Positions 43,887 to 52,915 are shown, counted from the stretch's first letter. The stretch: 59,161 nucleotides of DNA from Verrucomicrobiota bacterium (GCA_016200005.1 JACQFP010000057.1:1-59161); one strand, 5' to 3'. A program made the numbers and translations. The notes: generated from the letters alone by a model not told the origin.

Positions 43887-46800
43887 ATGCCAGTCAACGT
43901 CAATCGCGTCCGCCAACTCCTTAAGAATTTTGATTTTCCCGCGCTGTTCCGCGAAGAACTTGGCTGGGACACTCACAATGCCTCGCTCGAAATTCAACTC
44001 GACGGCCAGCCGCAAAAACTTCAGGCCGTCGCCCAGAAGCGCGGCATGGTCGCTTTGCATTGCCCCACGCCTGCGGGCGGGCGTTTACCGGAATACTCTA
44101 TTCGCCGCAAAATCGAGCAGCAGGTCGCCAAGGCCGCGCATGAACATCTGATTATTTTCACTGACGCCGCGCAGACCACGCAAATCTGGCAGTGGGTGAA
44201 GCGCGAGCCGGGCAAACCTGCCGCCTGTCGCGAACACACTTTTCACAAGTCGCAAACAGGCGACGCTCTGATCCAGAAACTCGAAGTCATCGCGTTCACG
44301 CTCGTCGAGGAAGAAACCCTCGTGCTGATTGATGTGACCCGTCGCGCTCGCGCAGGTTTCGACGTCGAGCGTGTCACAAAACGGTTCTACGAAATCTTTC
44401 AGAAGGAACACACGGCGTTTCTGAAATTTATCACCGGCATCACCGAGAGCACGGACCACGAATGGTATGCGTCCGTCATGCTCAACCGCCTGATGTTCGT
44501 TTATTTTATCCAGCGTAAGGGCTTTCTCGACGGCGACCGCGATTATCTTCGTCACCGGCTCGACCGTTGCCAGAAGGAAAAGGGCCGGGACAATTTCTAT
44601 TCGTTCTACCGCTATTTTTTGCTACGGCTGTTCCATGAAGGCTTCGGCAAACGTCCGAAGGAGCGCGCGGCGGACTTGGAAAAACTCATCGGTCGTATCC
44701 CATACCTCAATGGCGGAATGTTCGAGCGTCACGACATCGAAAAACGCTACGGCGATGAAATCCAGATTCCCGACAAGGCGTTCGAGCGTATCTTCGATTA
44801 CTTCGACCAATATCAGTGGCATCTGGACGAACGCCCGTTGCGCGCCGACAACGAGATCAATCCTGACGTGCTCGGCTACATCTTCGAGAAATACATCAAC
44901 CAGAAACAAATGGGGGCGTATTACACCAAGGAAGACATTACCGAATACATTGGCAAAAACACGGTGTTGCCATTCCTGTTTGATGCCGCGCGGCCCAAAT
45001 GCAAAATCGCTTTTGAAAATTTCAACGGCCCGACGATTTGGGATTTGCTCCGCGAAAATCCTGACCGCTATATCTACAACGCGGTCACGAAGGGCGCGAC
45101 AATTCCGCTGCCAAAAGAAATCCATGCCGGGATCAAAGACGTGTCCAAGCGCGACGGCTGGAACAAGCCCGCTCCCGTCGAGTTTGCATTGCCGACGGAA
45201 ATCTGGCGCGAAGTCGTTGCTCGTCGCCGTCGTTATACCGAACTGAAATCAAAGATCGCCAATCGCGAAGTCACCAATATCAACGACCTCGTCACGCTCA
45301 ATCTCGACATCCGCCAGTTCGCGCAGGACGTGATTGAAAACTGCGAAGGCCCGGAACTGCTCCGCGCCTTCTGGCACGCCATTGAACGTGTGACTATCCT
45401 CGACCCGACGTGCGGTTCGGGTGCGTTTCTGTTCGCTGCGCTCAACATTCTTGAGCCGCTTTATGAAGCCTGCCTCGACCGCATGGAAGCGTTTGTGGCC
45501 GAACTCGACCGCTCAGGCGAAAAGTACCGGCCTGAAAAATTTTCTGATTTCCGCAAGGTGCTGGAGCGCGTGGCCGCGCACCCCAGCCGCCGCTATTTTA
45601 TTTTCAAAAGCATCATCCTGAACAATCTCTTCGGCGTGGACATCATGGAAGAGGCCGTGGAAATCTGCAAACTGCGCCTGTTCCTCAAGCTCGCCGCGCA
45701 GGTCGAGCCGGATGCTGCCAAGGAAAATCTCGGCATCGAGCCGCTGCCGGACATTGATTTCAACATCCGTGCCGGCAACACGCTCGTGGGCTACGCCACG
45801 GCGGATGAGGTGAAACGCTGCATGAAGGAATTTGGCGGCGGCCAGATGCGCCTGGGCGTTGATGACGAGTTGAACAGCTACGCGCGCTTTCTCGACCGGC
45901 TGCAAATTGCCGATGCCGCGTGGCGCAGTTTTCGCCAGCAGCAGACCGAACTTGGCGGGCGCGTGACCGTGGAGGACAAAGCCGAACTAAAATCCAAGTT
46001 GAAGGCGCTGGAAGATGAACTCAACCGCTACCTTGCGGGCGACTACGGCGTGAAAGCGGGTGACAAAACCACCTACGCCAAGTGGGTGAAATCGCACCAG
46101 CCGTTCCACTGGTTCGTGGAATTTTACGGCATCGTCAGCAACGGCGGGTTTGATGTCATTATAGGCAATCCGCCGTATGTTGAAAAACGCACGGTCGAAT
46201 CGCAATACCGACTTACGAGCTATGAAACCGAAACGACCAATAATTTATACGCTTATTGCTCGGAACGCGCGTTTGATCTGCTCATACAAAACGGTCGCTT
46301 CGGTTTCATCGTTCCGCTTTCATCACTTTCAACTGACAAGTTTGAACCTTTGCAAAAACTTGTATTGGGTCTGGGTTCGGTATGGTTGAGTAATTTTGAT
46401 GACCGCCCGTCGCGACTTTTCGACGGTCTCGAACATATTCAACTCACAATAATCCTAACGGCCAAAACGGGAGGCACGCCCACATTACCTTTCACGACTA
46501 TGTGTCGCAAATGGTCGTCCATTGAACGCCCTCATCTTTTTGCCACCCTGCGCTACGCGCAATTACATCGATCATATCTTCAAGGCAGCGTTGCAAAAGC
46601 TGGTGGTGATATTGAAGTCGATATTCTGGACAAACTTTGGGCCAAAAAGACAACTCTTACGAATTGGTCGCGCGATACCGGCAAATTCAGAATTTTCTAT
46701 ACGCGTAAAGTTCACGCGTTTCTTAACGTGTTGGATTTTGTGCCTAAGATTTACGACGGTCGTGGCAAGCTCCGCGACCCATCGGAACAGAAAACACTGG

Positions 46801-47210
46801 AGTTTGATTCCAAATCGTTTTCCGAGTCTGCCCTTTGCGCCCTGAACTCAACGCTTTTCCGGTGGTTTTTGTCAACATTCAGCGATTGCCGCAACTTAAA
46901 TTGTCGTGAAGTTTTATCGCTGCCTATTGAACTTTCGCAGGTGGTTGAGAAGGAAGGAACACACGTAACAAAACTGGCAAAGTCGCTTTCGGAAAGTTTG
47001 CAACGGACTTCGGAAACACGCGAAATGAGATTCAAGGATGATGTGTTAAAGGTGCAGTGCATTATCCCGCGATTCTCCAAACCCATCCTCGACGAAATTG
47101 ACCGGGTGCTGGCGCGGCACTACGGCTTCACGGCGGAGGAGTTGGACTTCATCCTGAACTACGACATCAAATACCGCCTCGGTCGTGACACTGAATCCGA
47201 TGCGGAATGA
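43887..47210 (+). CDS. Eco57I-type DNA adenine methyltransferase/restriction protein
   Basis: 1107 aa. Motif I ILDPTCGSGAFLF (near residue 505) and motif IV VIIGNPPYVE (near 760) define an N6-adenine methyltransferase of the Eco57I/PglX group. QMGAYYTKEDITEYI is the conserved segment before it. The N-terminal 330 residues (RKIEQQVAKAAHEHLIIF, DAAQTTQIWQWVKR) resemble the front part of large type IIG/ISP-like enzymes, but I cannot identify a PD-D/ExK triad. The C-terminal 300 residues would be the target-recognition region. Likely methylates host DNA and, with the helicase, discriminates foreign DNA. Confidence 0.87.
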   Translation: MPVNVNRVRQLLKNFDFPALFREELGWDTHNASLEIQLDGQPQKLQAVAQKRGMVALHCPTPAGGRLPEYSIRRKIEQQVAKAAHEHLIIFTDAAQTTQIWQWVKREPGKPAACREHTFHKSQTGDALIQKLEVIAFTLVEEETLVLIDVTRRARAGFDVERVTKRFYEIFQKEHTAFLKFITGITESTDHEWYASVMLNRLMFVYFIQRKGFLDGDRDYLRHRLDRCQKEKGRDNFYSFYRYFLLRLFHEGFGKRPKERAADLEKLIGRIPYLNGGMFERHDIEKRYGDEIQIPDKAFERIFDYFDQYQWHLDERPLRADNEINPDVLGYIFEKYINQKQMGAYYTKEDITEYIGKNTVLPFLFDAARPKCKIAFENFNGPTIWDLLRENPDRYIYNAVTKGATIPLPKEIHAGIKDVSKRDGWNKPAPVEFALPTEIWREVVARRRRYTELKSKIANREVTNINDLVTLNLDIRQFAQDVIENCEGPELLRAFWHAIERVTILDPTCGSGAFLFAALNILEPLYEACLDRMEAFVAELDRSGEKYRPEKFSDFRKVLERVAAHPSRRYFIFKSIILNNLFGVDIMEEAVEICKLRLFLKLAAQVEPDAAKENLGIEPLPDIDFNIRAGNTLVGYATADEVKRCMKEFGGGQMRLGVDDELNSYARFLDRLQIADAAWRSFRQQQTELGGRVTVEDKAELKSKLKALEDELNRYLAGDYGVKAGDKTTYAKWVKSHQPFHWFVEFYGIVSNGGFDVIIGNPPYVEKRTVESQYRLTSYETETTNNLYAYCSERAFDLLIQNGRFGFIVPLSSLSTDKFEPLQKLVLGLGSVWLSNFDDRPSRLFDGLEHIQLTIILTAKTGGTPTLPFTTMCRKWSSIERPHLFATLRYAQLHRSYLQGSVAKAGGDIEVDILDKLWAKKTTLTNWSRDTGKFRIFYTRKVHAFLNVLDFVPKIYDGRGKLRDPSEQKTLEFDSKSFSESALCALNSTLFRWFLSTFSDCRNLNCREVLSLPIELSQVVEKEGTHVTKLAKSLSESLQRTSETREMRFKDDVLKVQCIIPRFSKPILDEIDRVLARHYGFTAEELDFILNYDIKYRLGRDTESDAE

Positions 47211-47725
47211 AACCCATCGCGCTCAACGCTACTGACGCTCGTTATCCTGCGCGTTTTGCCTCTGGCTCGTTGCCGCAATTGTCCGCCTTCGGCAATCTCA
47301 ACCTGCTCGCATTGCCGAAAACGGCGCTTTTTTGTTCCACCCGTTGCCCCGGCCAAGCCATCCTCGCTGCCTACGACCAAGCCGCCCGCTGGCGTGATGC
47401 CGGTCGCTGCATTATCAGCGGGTTTCATTCGCCGGTGGAAAAGGAATGTCTCCGCATTCTCCTGCGCGGCAGTCAGCCCGTCATCATCTGCCCCGCCCGC
47501 AGTCTGGAAAAAATGCGTCTCGTATCGGGCTGGCAAAAATCTTTGGCCGATGGCCGGCTCTTGATTCTGTCCTGTTTCACCGGACGCGACCGCCGCGTCA
47601 CCGGCGCTCTGGCTGTCCGCCGCAACGAGTTCATCGCTGCTCTGGCGGATGAAGTCTGGTTCGCCCACATCACCCCCGGCGGCGAGATGCAACGCTTGGC
47701 ACACAAAATTGCTGCACAGGATTGA
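47207..47725 (+). CDS. DprA/SLOG-like protein of the defence operon
   Basis: 172 aa. Segments LFCSTRCPGQAILAAYDQAA, CIISGFHSPVEKECLRILLR and QPVIICPARSLEKMRL reproduce the Rossmann-like core of the DprA/SLOG superfamily (the Smf/DprA family binds single-stranded DNA; other SLOG proteins bind nucleotides). It overlaps the methyltransferase stop by 4 nt (ATGA), so it is an integral third component. It lacks the SAM and winged-helix domains of a competence DprA. Role unknown: DNA-end or nucleotide sensing are candidates. Confidence 0.75.
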   Translation: MKPIALNATDARYPARFASGSLPQLSAFGNLNLLALPKTALFCSTRCPGQAILAAYDQAARWRDAGRCIISGFHSPVEKECLRILLRGSQPVIICPARSLEKMRLVSGWQKSLADGRLLILSCFTGRDRRVTGALAVRRNEFIAALADEVWFAHITPGGEMQRLAHKIAAQD

Positions 47726-47735
47726 TTTCGTTCGT

Positions 47736-48284
47736 ATGCAGATCATTCGTGCCGTGCAGGTGAGCGCCGATCATTACGCGAGCACAAGCTTTCATCAGGG
47801 TATTGAGCCTCCGGTTGAATGCCCTCATTGTGATGCGAGGGATGCGCTAAAGGCGTTGGGTTATTATTCCCGCAACATTACCAGCACAGAACACGGGGTT
47901 TTACGCATTTTTGTGCGGCGGTTTCGATGTAGTCTTTGTGGCAAAACGGTCAGCATCCTTCCATCATTCGCACAACCATACCGACTGGTTTTGAATGCCA
48001 CGATAAATGAGTTTTTCGGCGGGACTTTAGGCACGAACTCACTTTCATGGCTCTCGCTTCTGCAACAATACTGGAACCGGTTCACTAAATGGATTCCAGA
48101 AATTAACCATGTCATAAAGTCCGTGGTGGAGCGTTCGCCTCCTCACCCGGACTCCGGCGGATGGTGGCAGGTTATAGTCGCGGCTTTCGGCAACCTCGAA
48201 AAAATCACCGGAATGCTTGTGAGTAGATTCGGTGTCACTCTGTTTGGTCGTTACCGCTGCCATTCACCTTGTGCCGAGAAATGA
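47736..48284 (+). CDS. Zinc-ribbon DUF6431-like (transposon-associated) protein
   Basis: 182 aa from ATG 47736. ECPHCDARDALKALGYYSRN and FVRRFRCSLCGKTVSILPSF give a C-x2-C ... C-x2-C zinc ribbon followed by the PSFAQPYR motif typical of DUF6431/IS-associated proteins; TNSLSWLSLLQQYWNRFTKW is a helical region. Starts 10 bp after the SLOG-like gene and is followed by a terminator, so it may be cotranscribed with the defence operon. It could be an insertion-element remnant instead of a fourth component. Confidence 0.65.
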   Translation: MQIIRAVQVSADHYASTSFHQGIEPPVECPHCDARDALKALGYYSRNITSTEHGVLRIFVRRFRCSLCGKTVSILPSFAQPYRLVLNATINEFFGGTLGTNSLSWLSLLQQYWNRFTKWIPEINHVIKSVVERSPPHPDSGGWWQVIVAAFGNLEKITGMLVSRFGVTLFGRYRCHSPCAEK

Positions 48285-48382
48285 GCCGCCGTGAATCCGC
48301 TCCACACAACTTAGCTATTTTCCTGAATAGCAATCCGTGGAAATCTTTCCGCGCCAATGAAAAGTGCCACTAAATCATTTTT

Positions 48383-48418
48383 GCGCGCCGAACGAAGTGT
48401 TCAAGGCGCGTTGCTTTT
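48383..48418 (+). terminator. Rho-independent terminator after the zinc-ribbon gene
   Basis: Nested stem GCGCC-GAAC-gaagt-GTTC-aa-GGCGC followed by GTTGCTTTT, about 100 bp after the stop at 48284. It ends the helicase/methyltransferase transcript ahead of the recombinase genes. Confidence 0.65.
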
Positions 48419-48482
48419 AAAAATCAGGGAACAGGCAAACCGCAATTGTGATCTCATCGTCAGCGGCTGCTGATTCATTTGT

Positions 48483-48665
48483 ATGAATACAGTAAATACA
48501 GAATTACCAACCAAGAGCGCCGCCGTTTATGTCAGGAAGTCCAAGAAACACCGACGATTTTCGATCAGCAACCAGGCGCGTGCGATTCGCAAATACGCCA
48601 AGCACCGGGGATTGAGAATTGAAAAGGCATACTTTGACTCGGCAAAACAGCCGATTGAGCGATAA
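48483..48665 (+). CDS. 60-aa mini-resolvase (serine-recombinase N-terminus only)
   Basis: The whole protein corresponds to the first 55 residues of the catalytic domain of the next gene: AAVYVRKSKKHRRFSISNQA aligns with AAAYVRMSTEHQQYSTSNQM, and RGLRIEKAYFDSAKQP with RGMQITKDYSDAGKSG. The catalytic Ser and the N-terminal Arg are kept, but everything after the first beta-alpha-beta unit is missing. It stops 3 bp before the full-length gene, so translation could be coupled. Either a degraded duplicate or a small regulatory protein. Confidence 0.6.
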   Translation: MNTVNTELPTKSAAVYVRKSKKHRRFSISNQARAIRKYAKHRGLRIEKAYFDSAKQPIER

Positions 48666-48668
48666 AAT

Positions 48669-50231
48669 ATGGAGCCTATTCAAAACAACTTAGAAGACCA
48701 AGGACTGCCACCCGTCAACGCCGCTGCTTATGTCCGAATGTCCACGGAACACCAGCAGTATTCGACCAGTAACCAGATGGATGTCATCAGGGATTTTGCC
48801 AAACGCCGTGGAATGCAAATCACCAAAGACTATTCTGACGCGGGCAAAAGCGGGTTGAATATCCAAGGACGCGAAGCGTTGGCGCAAATGATTAAGGATG
48901 TTCAGGACGGAAAAGTAAATTTCTCCTCCATCCTTGTATATGATGTCAGCCGCTGGGGACGGTTTCAGGATGCCGACGAAAGCGCCTATTATGAATACAT
49001 CTGCCGCCGGGCGGGAGTGGCGGTTCATTACTGCGCCGAGCAGTTTGAAAATGACGGCAGCCCTGTTTCTACGATTGTCAAAGGCGTCAAGCGCGCGATG
49101 GCTGGTGAATACAGTCGCGAATTGTCATCCAAGGTGTTTCAGGGAGCCTGCCGCTTGATTCAGTTGGGTTACAAACAGGGCGGCACGGCCGGATTTGGCC
49201 TGCGACGGATGTTGATTGACCAGAACGGCCAGCACAAAGCCGCGCTCAAGATGGGCGAACACAAAAGCTTGCAAACAGACCGGGTGATTTTGATTCCCGG
49301 CCCGGATGAGGAGGTCAAAATTGTTCATTGGATTTATCAGACTTTTATTAACGAAGGGAAAAGCGAATCAGAAATCGCCAGATCGTTGAATGTTCAAGGC
49401 TTGGTCACAGACTTTGGACGCGCATGGAACCGGGCCACTGTTCATCAGGTGCTCACCAACGAGAAATACATTGGCAACAATGTTTATCATCGCACCTCCT
49501 TCAAATTAAAACTCAAGCATGTGGCCAATCCGCAGGAAAAGTGGATTCGCGCTGACGGAATATTTGAAGGGATTGTCGAGCCAAGTTTTTTTCATACAGC
49601 GCAGGGAATCATTCTGGCTCGCAGCCGGAAGCTCACCAATGATGAAATGCTGGACAAACTGCGTGGCGTATTGAGCAAGCATGGACGCATTTGCGGCATG
49701 CTGATTGACGAGGCTGACGACCTTCCTTCCAGCACGGCATTTAGTCACCGTTTCGGCAGCTTGGTATCCGCCTACCGGTTAATCGGCTACGATCCGGGCA
49801 TTGATTACAGTTTCATTGAAATCAACCGCAAGCTGCGTAAACAACATCCTGAAATCGTCGCGTCGGTGATTCGGCAAATTCAGGGTTTGGGCGCAGTCGC
49901 CACCCTTGATGAGCAGACACAATTGCTTCACCTGAATAATGAACTGCGCATTTCCATCGTGATGTGCCGCAATATTATTACACCCGCCGGTTCATCGCGG
50001 TGGGTCGTACGATTGGATGAGGGGCTGAAGCCGGACATTACCGTCGCTGTTCGGATGGACGCCAACAATGAAGGCATCCGCGACTACTATTTACTGCCAG
50101 CGATCGACATGACATGGGAAAATCTGCGCACCGCAGAAGAGAATGGCGTTTACTTGGATGGCTACCGGTTTGATACGTTGGATTATTTTTTAGGCATGGC
50201 CGAGCGCATCAAGATTCAGGAGGCTGCATGA
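48669..50231 (+). CDS. Large serine recombinase
   Basis: 520 aa. Resolvase domain: AAYVRMSTEHQQYSTSNQMD with the nucleophilic Ser, DAGKSGLNIQGREAL and LVYDVSRWGRFQDADES with the catalytic Arg residues. The recombinase domain spans about 165-290 (KQGGTAGFGLRRML, EIARSLNVQGLVTDFGRAWN, RATVHQVLTNEKYIG). The C-terminal 220 residues have no C4 zinc ribbon or long coiled coil, unlike phage integrases of this class. The stop overlaps the first ParB-like gene by 4 nt. It probably mobilises this island; the target site is not visible. Confidence 0.88.
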   Translation: MEPIQNNLEDQGLPPVNAAAYVRMSTEHQQYSTSNQMDVIRDFAKRRGMQITKDYSDAGKSGLNIQGREALAQMIKDVQDGKVNFSSILVYDVSRWGRFQDADESAYYEYICRRAGVAVHYCAEQFENDGSPVSTIVKGVKRAMAGEYSRELSSKVFQGACRLIQLGYKQGGTAGFGLRRMLIDQNGQHKAALKMGEHKSLQTDRVILIPGPDEEVKIVHWIYQTFINEGKSESEIARSLNVQGLVTDFGRAWNRATVHQVLTNEKYIGNNVYHRTSFKLKLKHVANPQEKWIRADGIFEGIVEPSFFHTAQGIILARSRKLTNDEMLDKLRGVLSKHGRICGMLIDEADDLPSSTAFSHRFGSLVSAYRLIGYDPGIDYSFIEINRKLRKQHPEIVASVIRQIQGLGAVATLDEQTQLLHLNNELRISIVMCRNIITPAGSSRWVVRLDEGLKPDITVAVRMDANNEGIRDYYLLPAIDMTWENLRTAEENGVYLDGYRFDTLDYFLGMAERIKIQEAA

Positions 50232-51118
50232 AAGATGAAATTAAAATGATTCCGATTGATCGGAGTCGTATTCTGAATCCAAGACATCGCGACCGGAAAA
50301 AATTTGAGATTATTGTCCAGAGCATCAAAAATCTGGGATTAAAGAAGCCGATTCAAGTCAGCCTGCGGTCGGCCCAGGAGGAGGAAGGTGCGGGATACGA
50401 TTTGGTGTGCGGCCAGGGCCGGATCGAGGCGTTCATTGCGTTGGGGCACAAAGAAATTCCGGCCGTAGTCGTCGAAATTTCAAAAGAGGAACGTTTGCTT
50501 CGCAGCTTGATTGAGAACATGGCCCGGCGATACCCAGCACCCCTGGCCCTGATCCGTGAGATTGAGCGGCTTAAAGCAGCAGGTTACAACAATGCTGAAA
50601 TTGCGAGAAAACTCGATATTGATAATACGATGGTAGCGGGCTTAATCGCCCTCAAGAATGCGGGAGAGGAACGACTGTTGGATGCGGCCACCAGCGGACG
50701 GATTCCCCTCGGCGTTGCAATGGACATCGCCAAGACGGATAGCGTGGAAGCGCAACGTGAATTGCTCAAAGCGTTTGAAACCAAACAGCTCAACTATATA
50801 TCCATCCGGGTAGTGAAGCGCATAATTGACCAGCGACGCTTCGCGGGCAAGCAACGTGACACTAGCAATCGCGCCGGGCGGAAGAAACTTACCAGCGCCG
50901 AGAGCCTGGTAAATGCGTATCGGCGAGAGAGCCAGAAGCAAAAACTGATGATACGGAAAGCCAAGATTTGTGACGCCAAACTGGTCTTCATCGTGACAGC
51001 ATTGGATAAACTTCTCAGTGACGAAAACTTCATGACCCTTCTGCGGGCCGAATCCCTTCCCACCATGCCGAAATATCTGTGGGCCAAACTCGGAGCGAAA
51101 CACAAGGAGGCTGCATGA
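50228..51118 (+). CDS. ParB/RepB-like protein 1
   Basis: 296 aa. The N-terminal ParB domain holds LNPRHRDRKKFEIIVQSIKN, the CTP-binding-type box LVCGQGRIEAFIALGHKEIP and ENMARRYPAPLALIREIERL. It is followed by a helix-turn-helix (YNNAEIARKLDIDNTMVAG) and a RepB-like C-terminal region. ParB proteins bind DNA sites and can spread along DNA by CTP-controlled clamping. The start is ATGA-coupled to the recombinase with AGGAGG in front, so the two proteins are probably made in fixed proportion. It may guide the recombinase or partition an excised circle; inference. Confidence 0.85.
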   Translation: MKDEIKMIPIDRSRILNPRHRDRKKFEIIVQSIKNLGLKKPIQVSLRSAQEEEGAGYDLVCGQGRIEAFIALGHKEIPAVVVEISKEERLLRSLIENMARRYPAPLALIREIERLKAAGYNNAEIARKLDIDNTMVAGLIALKNAGEERLLDAATSGRIPLGVAMDIAKTDSVEAQRELLKAFETKQLNYISIRVVKRIIDQRRFAGKQRDTSNRAGRKKLTSAESLVNAYRRESQKQKLMIRKAKICDAKLVFIVTALDKLLSDENFMTLLRAESLPTMPKYLWAKLGAKHKEAA

Positions 51119-51990
51119 CTGATGTAAAAATTGGATTTGAAATGCAGAAGATACGGCTCTCACTGGCCGTGATTCTTCCGGTACGGCAGTTGAAGGACCC
51201 GCAGAAGAACATCCGGCGCTACCAAAAAATCCGTGCATCTATCAAGGAAGCCGGGCTGGTTGAACCGCTTGTGGTTCACCCGCAGAAGGACACATCTGGC
51301 ACATATCTGCTTTTGGATGGTCATCTCCGGTATTTTGCGCTGAAAGAACTCGGCGAGACCGAAGTGGACTGTATCATTGCCAACGACGACGAAAGCTTCA
51401 CCTATAATGCGCGCGTCAGTCGGCTGGCACCCATTCAGGAACACAAAATGATAGTAAAAGCAGTTCGTAATGGGGTGAAGCCGGAACGGATTGCAGCGGC
51501 GCTGAACATTCCCGTTGGGAATGTACGTGCGTCAATGAAACTATTGGACGGTATTCACGAGGAGGCCGCTGATTTATTGAAAGACAAGGCCATCAGTCCC
51601 AAGGCCATTCATTTGCTTAAACAAGTCACTTGCGTGCGGCAAATCGAAATCGCGGAGTTGATGGTCAGCGCCAACAATTACACGGCTGGCTATGCGGAGG
51701 CTTTGGTTTTGGGGACACCGAAAGATCAGTTGGCGCAACCTGAGAAACCGAAGGTCAAAGAGGGCTTGTCAGCCGAAGAAATTGGCAAGATGGAGCAGGA
51801 GATGGAATCTCTTGAGCACGATCTCAAAGCTGTTGAGGAATCCTACGGAGAAAACATGCTGAACCTTACCCTGGCTCGCGGCTATATTAAAAAGCTCATC
51901 GACAATGCCAAAGTTGTCAGGTTCTTGAATGGGAATTATCCTGACATTTTCTCTGAATTTGAGGCGATTGCAACCGCCGAGACTTTGTGA
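51115..51990 (+). CDS. ParB/RepB-like protein 2
   Basis: 291 aa, a paralogue of the preceding gene. QKIRASIKEAGLVEPLVVHP, the box LLLDGHLRYFALKELG, SRLAPIQEHKMIVKAVRNGV and the helix-turn-helix ERIAAALNIPVGNVRASMKL are present. The C-terminal half contains a heptad-like region (EIGKMEQEMESLEHDLKAVE) suitable for dimerisation. ATG 51115 is ATGA-coupled to gene 1 behind AAGGAGG. The stop lies only 6 bp from the stop of the convergent GIY-YIG gene, so there is no room for a terminator between the two operons. Confidence 0.85.
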   Translation: MTDVKIGFEMQKIRLSLAVILPVRQLKDPQKNIRRYQKIRASIKEAGLVEPLVVHPQKDTSGTYLLLDGHLRYFALKELGETEVDCIIANDDESFTYNARVSRLAPIQEHKMIVKAVRNGVKPERIAAALNIPVGNVRASMKLLDGIHEEAADLLKDKAISPKAIHLLKQVTCVRQIEIAELMVSANNYTAGYAEALVLGTPKDQLAQPEKPKVKEGLSAEEIGKMEQEMESLEHDLKAVEESYGENMLNLTLARGYIKKLIDNAKVVRFLNGNYPDIFSEFEAIATAETL

Positions 51991-51996
51991 TGTGAA

Positions 51997-52830
51997 TCAA
52001 CCAGCTTCTACGGGGCGCGTGTCGGCTGCCAGTTGATCAAGCGAGACCTCAAAAGCTTCTTCGATGAAGGCTCGTGTAATTGGTTGAGTTGCTAACGAAG
52101 CAACCACGCGTTGTGGTGTGTAGAGACCGCTATTTTTTCGGAAGTGGCCGGGTTTGGGCGCTGTTTTCTGCCAGTCAATAGCCACGAGATACTGCGCTCG
52201 CTCTGGGTCGTCGGCGTTCTCGAAAAGCCCAGGTTGAGCAAGTTTGTGTCGTGGAAGCGGTTTCCCTTTGAAACGGAATCGTTTCACAGCTAGGGAGCGT
52301 TGCTGCACTATGCCGACACCCAAAAACCCGCATTGACGCTGATAGGCCGCGACAACATCGCCGGGTTGCAGGCGTTCGAGTTGCTCACTCCAGTTCCGAC
52401 CATGCCCAGCCGCAATAAATCCAAAGCACATACAGTCGTCCCAAGAGCGCTGCGGCCCTTCGCTTACATTGACATAATAAATACTGTTGTGGAAATCGAA
52501 ACCGGGCAACTTCATGTGCATCGTATGCTGCGGCCGGAAATGGCTGGAATAGTGACCCGCACTTTGGTTGGTCAAATTCCGTCCCAGCTTCCAAATCAGA
52601 GTGGTTTCGACAAGCAGCGCCTCGGCAGCCGAAAGCCCCTTGGCGATGACACGGACGATAGGCTCTAGCCCCTCTTTGCGAATTGCTGCGATGCGCTCGG
52701 CCTTTTCTGACGGGCCGTTATCTTTCAAATGGCTCTCTTTGCGCCCGCCGCAGCCTTTGCCGTAGTAGAATTCCTCGAAGTTACGAGGATCAACATAGAG
52801 ATACACGTAGAAATCGGCACGCTCGTTCAT
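51997..52830 (-). CDS. GIY-YIG nuclease fused to an EVE/PUA-like domain
   Basis: 277 aa. Residues 5-115 are a GIY-YIG nuclease: YVYLYVDPRNFEEFYYGKGC with the paired Tyr, Arg in GCGGRKESH, catalytic Glu in ALLVETTLIWKLGRNLTN. Residues 135-210 match an EVE/PUA-type pocket: RSWDDCMCFGFIAAGHGRNW, LQPGDVVAAYQRQCGFLGVG. EVE domains bind modified bases, so this looks like a modification-dependent restriction enzyme. The frame opens to 52959, but MNERADF at 52830 starts the nuclease domain; ribosome-binding site weak. It is the third gene of the AddBA-like operon, 85 bp after addA. Confidence 0.78.
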   Translation of the reverse strand: MNERADFYVYLYVDPRNFEEFYYGKGCGGRKESHLKDNGPSEKAERIAAIRKEGLEPIVRVIAKGLSAAEALLVETTLIWKLGRNLTNQSAGHYSSHFRPQHTMHMKLPGFDFHNSIYYVNVSEGPQRSWDDCMCFGFIAAGHGRNWSEQLERLQPGDVVAAYQRQCGFLGVGIVQQRSLAVKRFRFKGKPLPRHKLAQPGLFENADDPERAQYLVAIDWQKTAPKPGHFRKNSGLYTPQRVVASLATQPITRAFIEEAFEVSLDQLAADTRPVEAG

Positions 52831-52915
52831 GGGTGGTGATGTTAATTGAAAATCGGCTTCCTGGACAAGCTCGCTGCTTATGAGCATCAATAGTGCTGTG
52901 TCCAACAGACAGCAG

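Noticed and set aside
40468-47725. Assignment to DISARM or BREX
   Set aside because: Only the helicase/PLD and methyltransferase themes are shared; the defining genes (drmA, drmB, pglZ, brxC, brxL) are absent.
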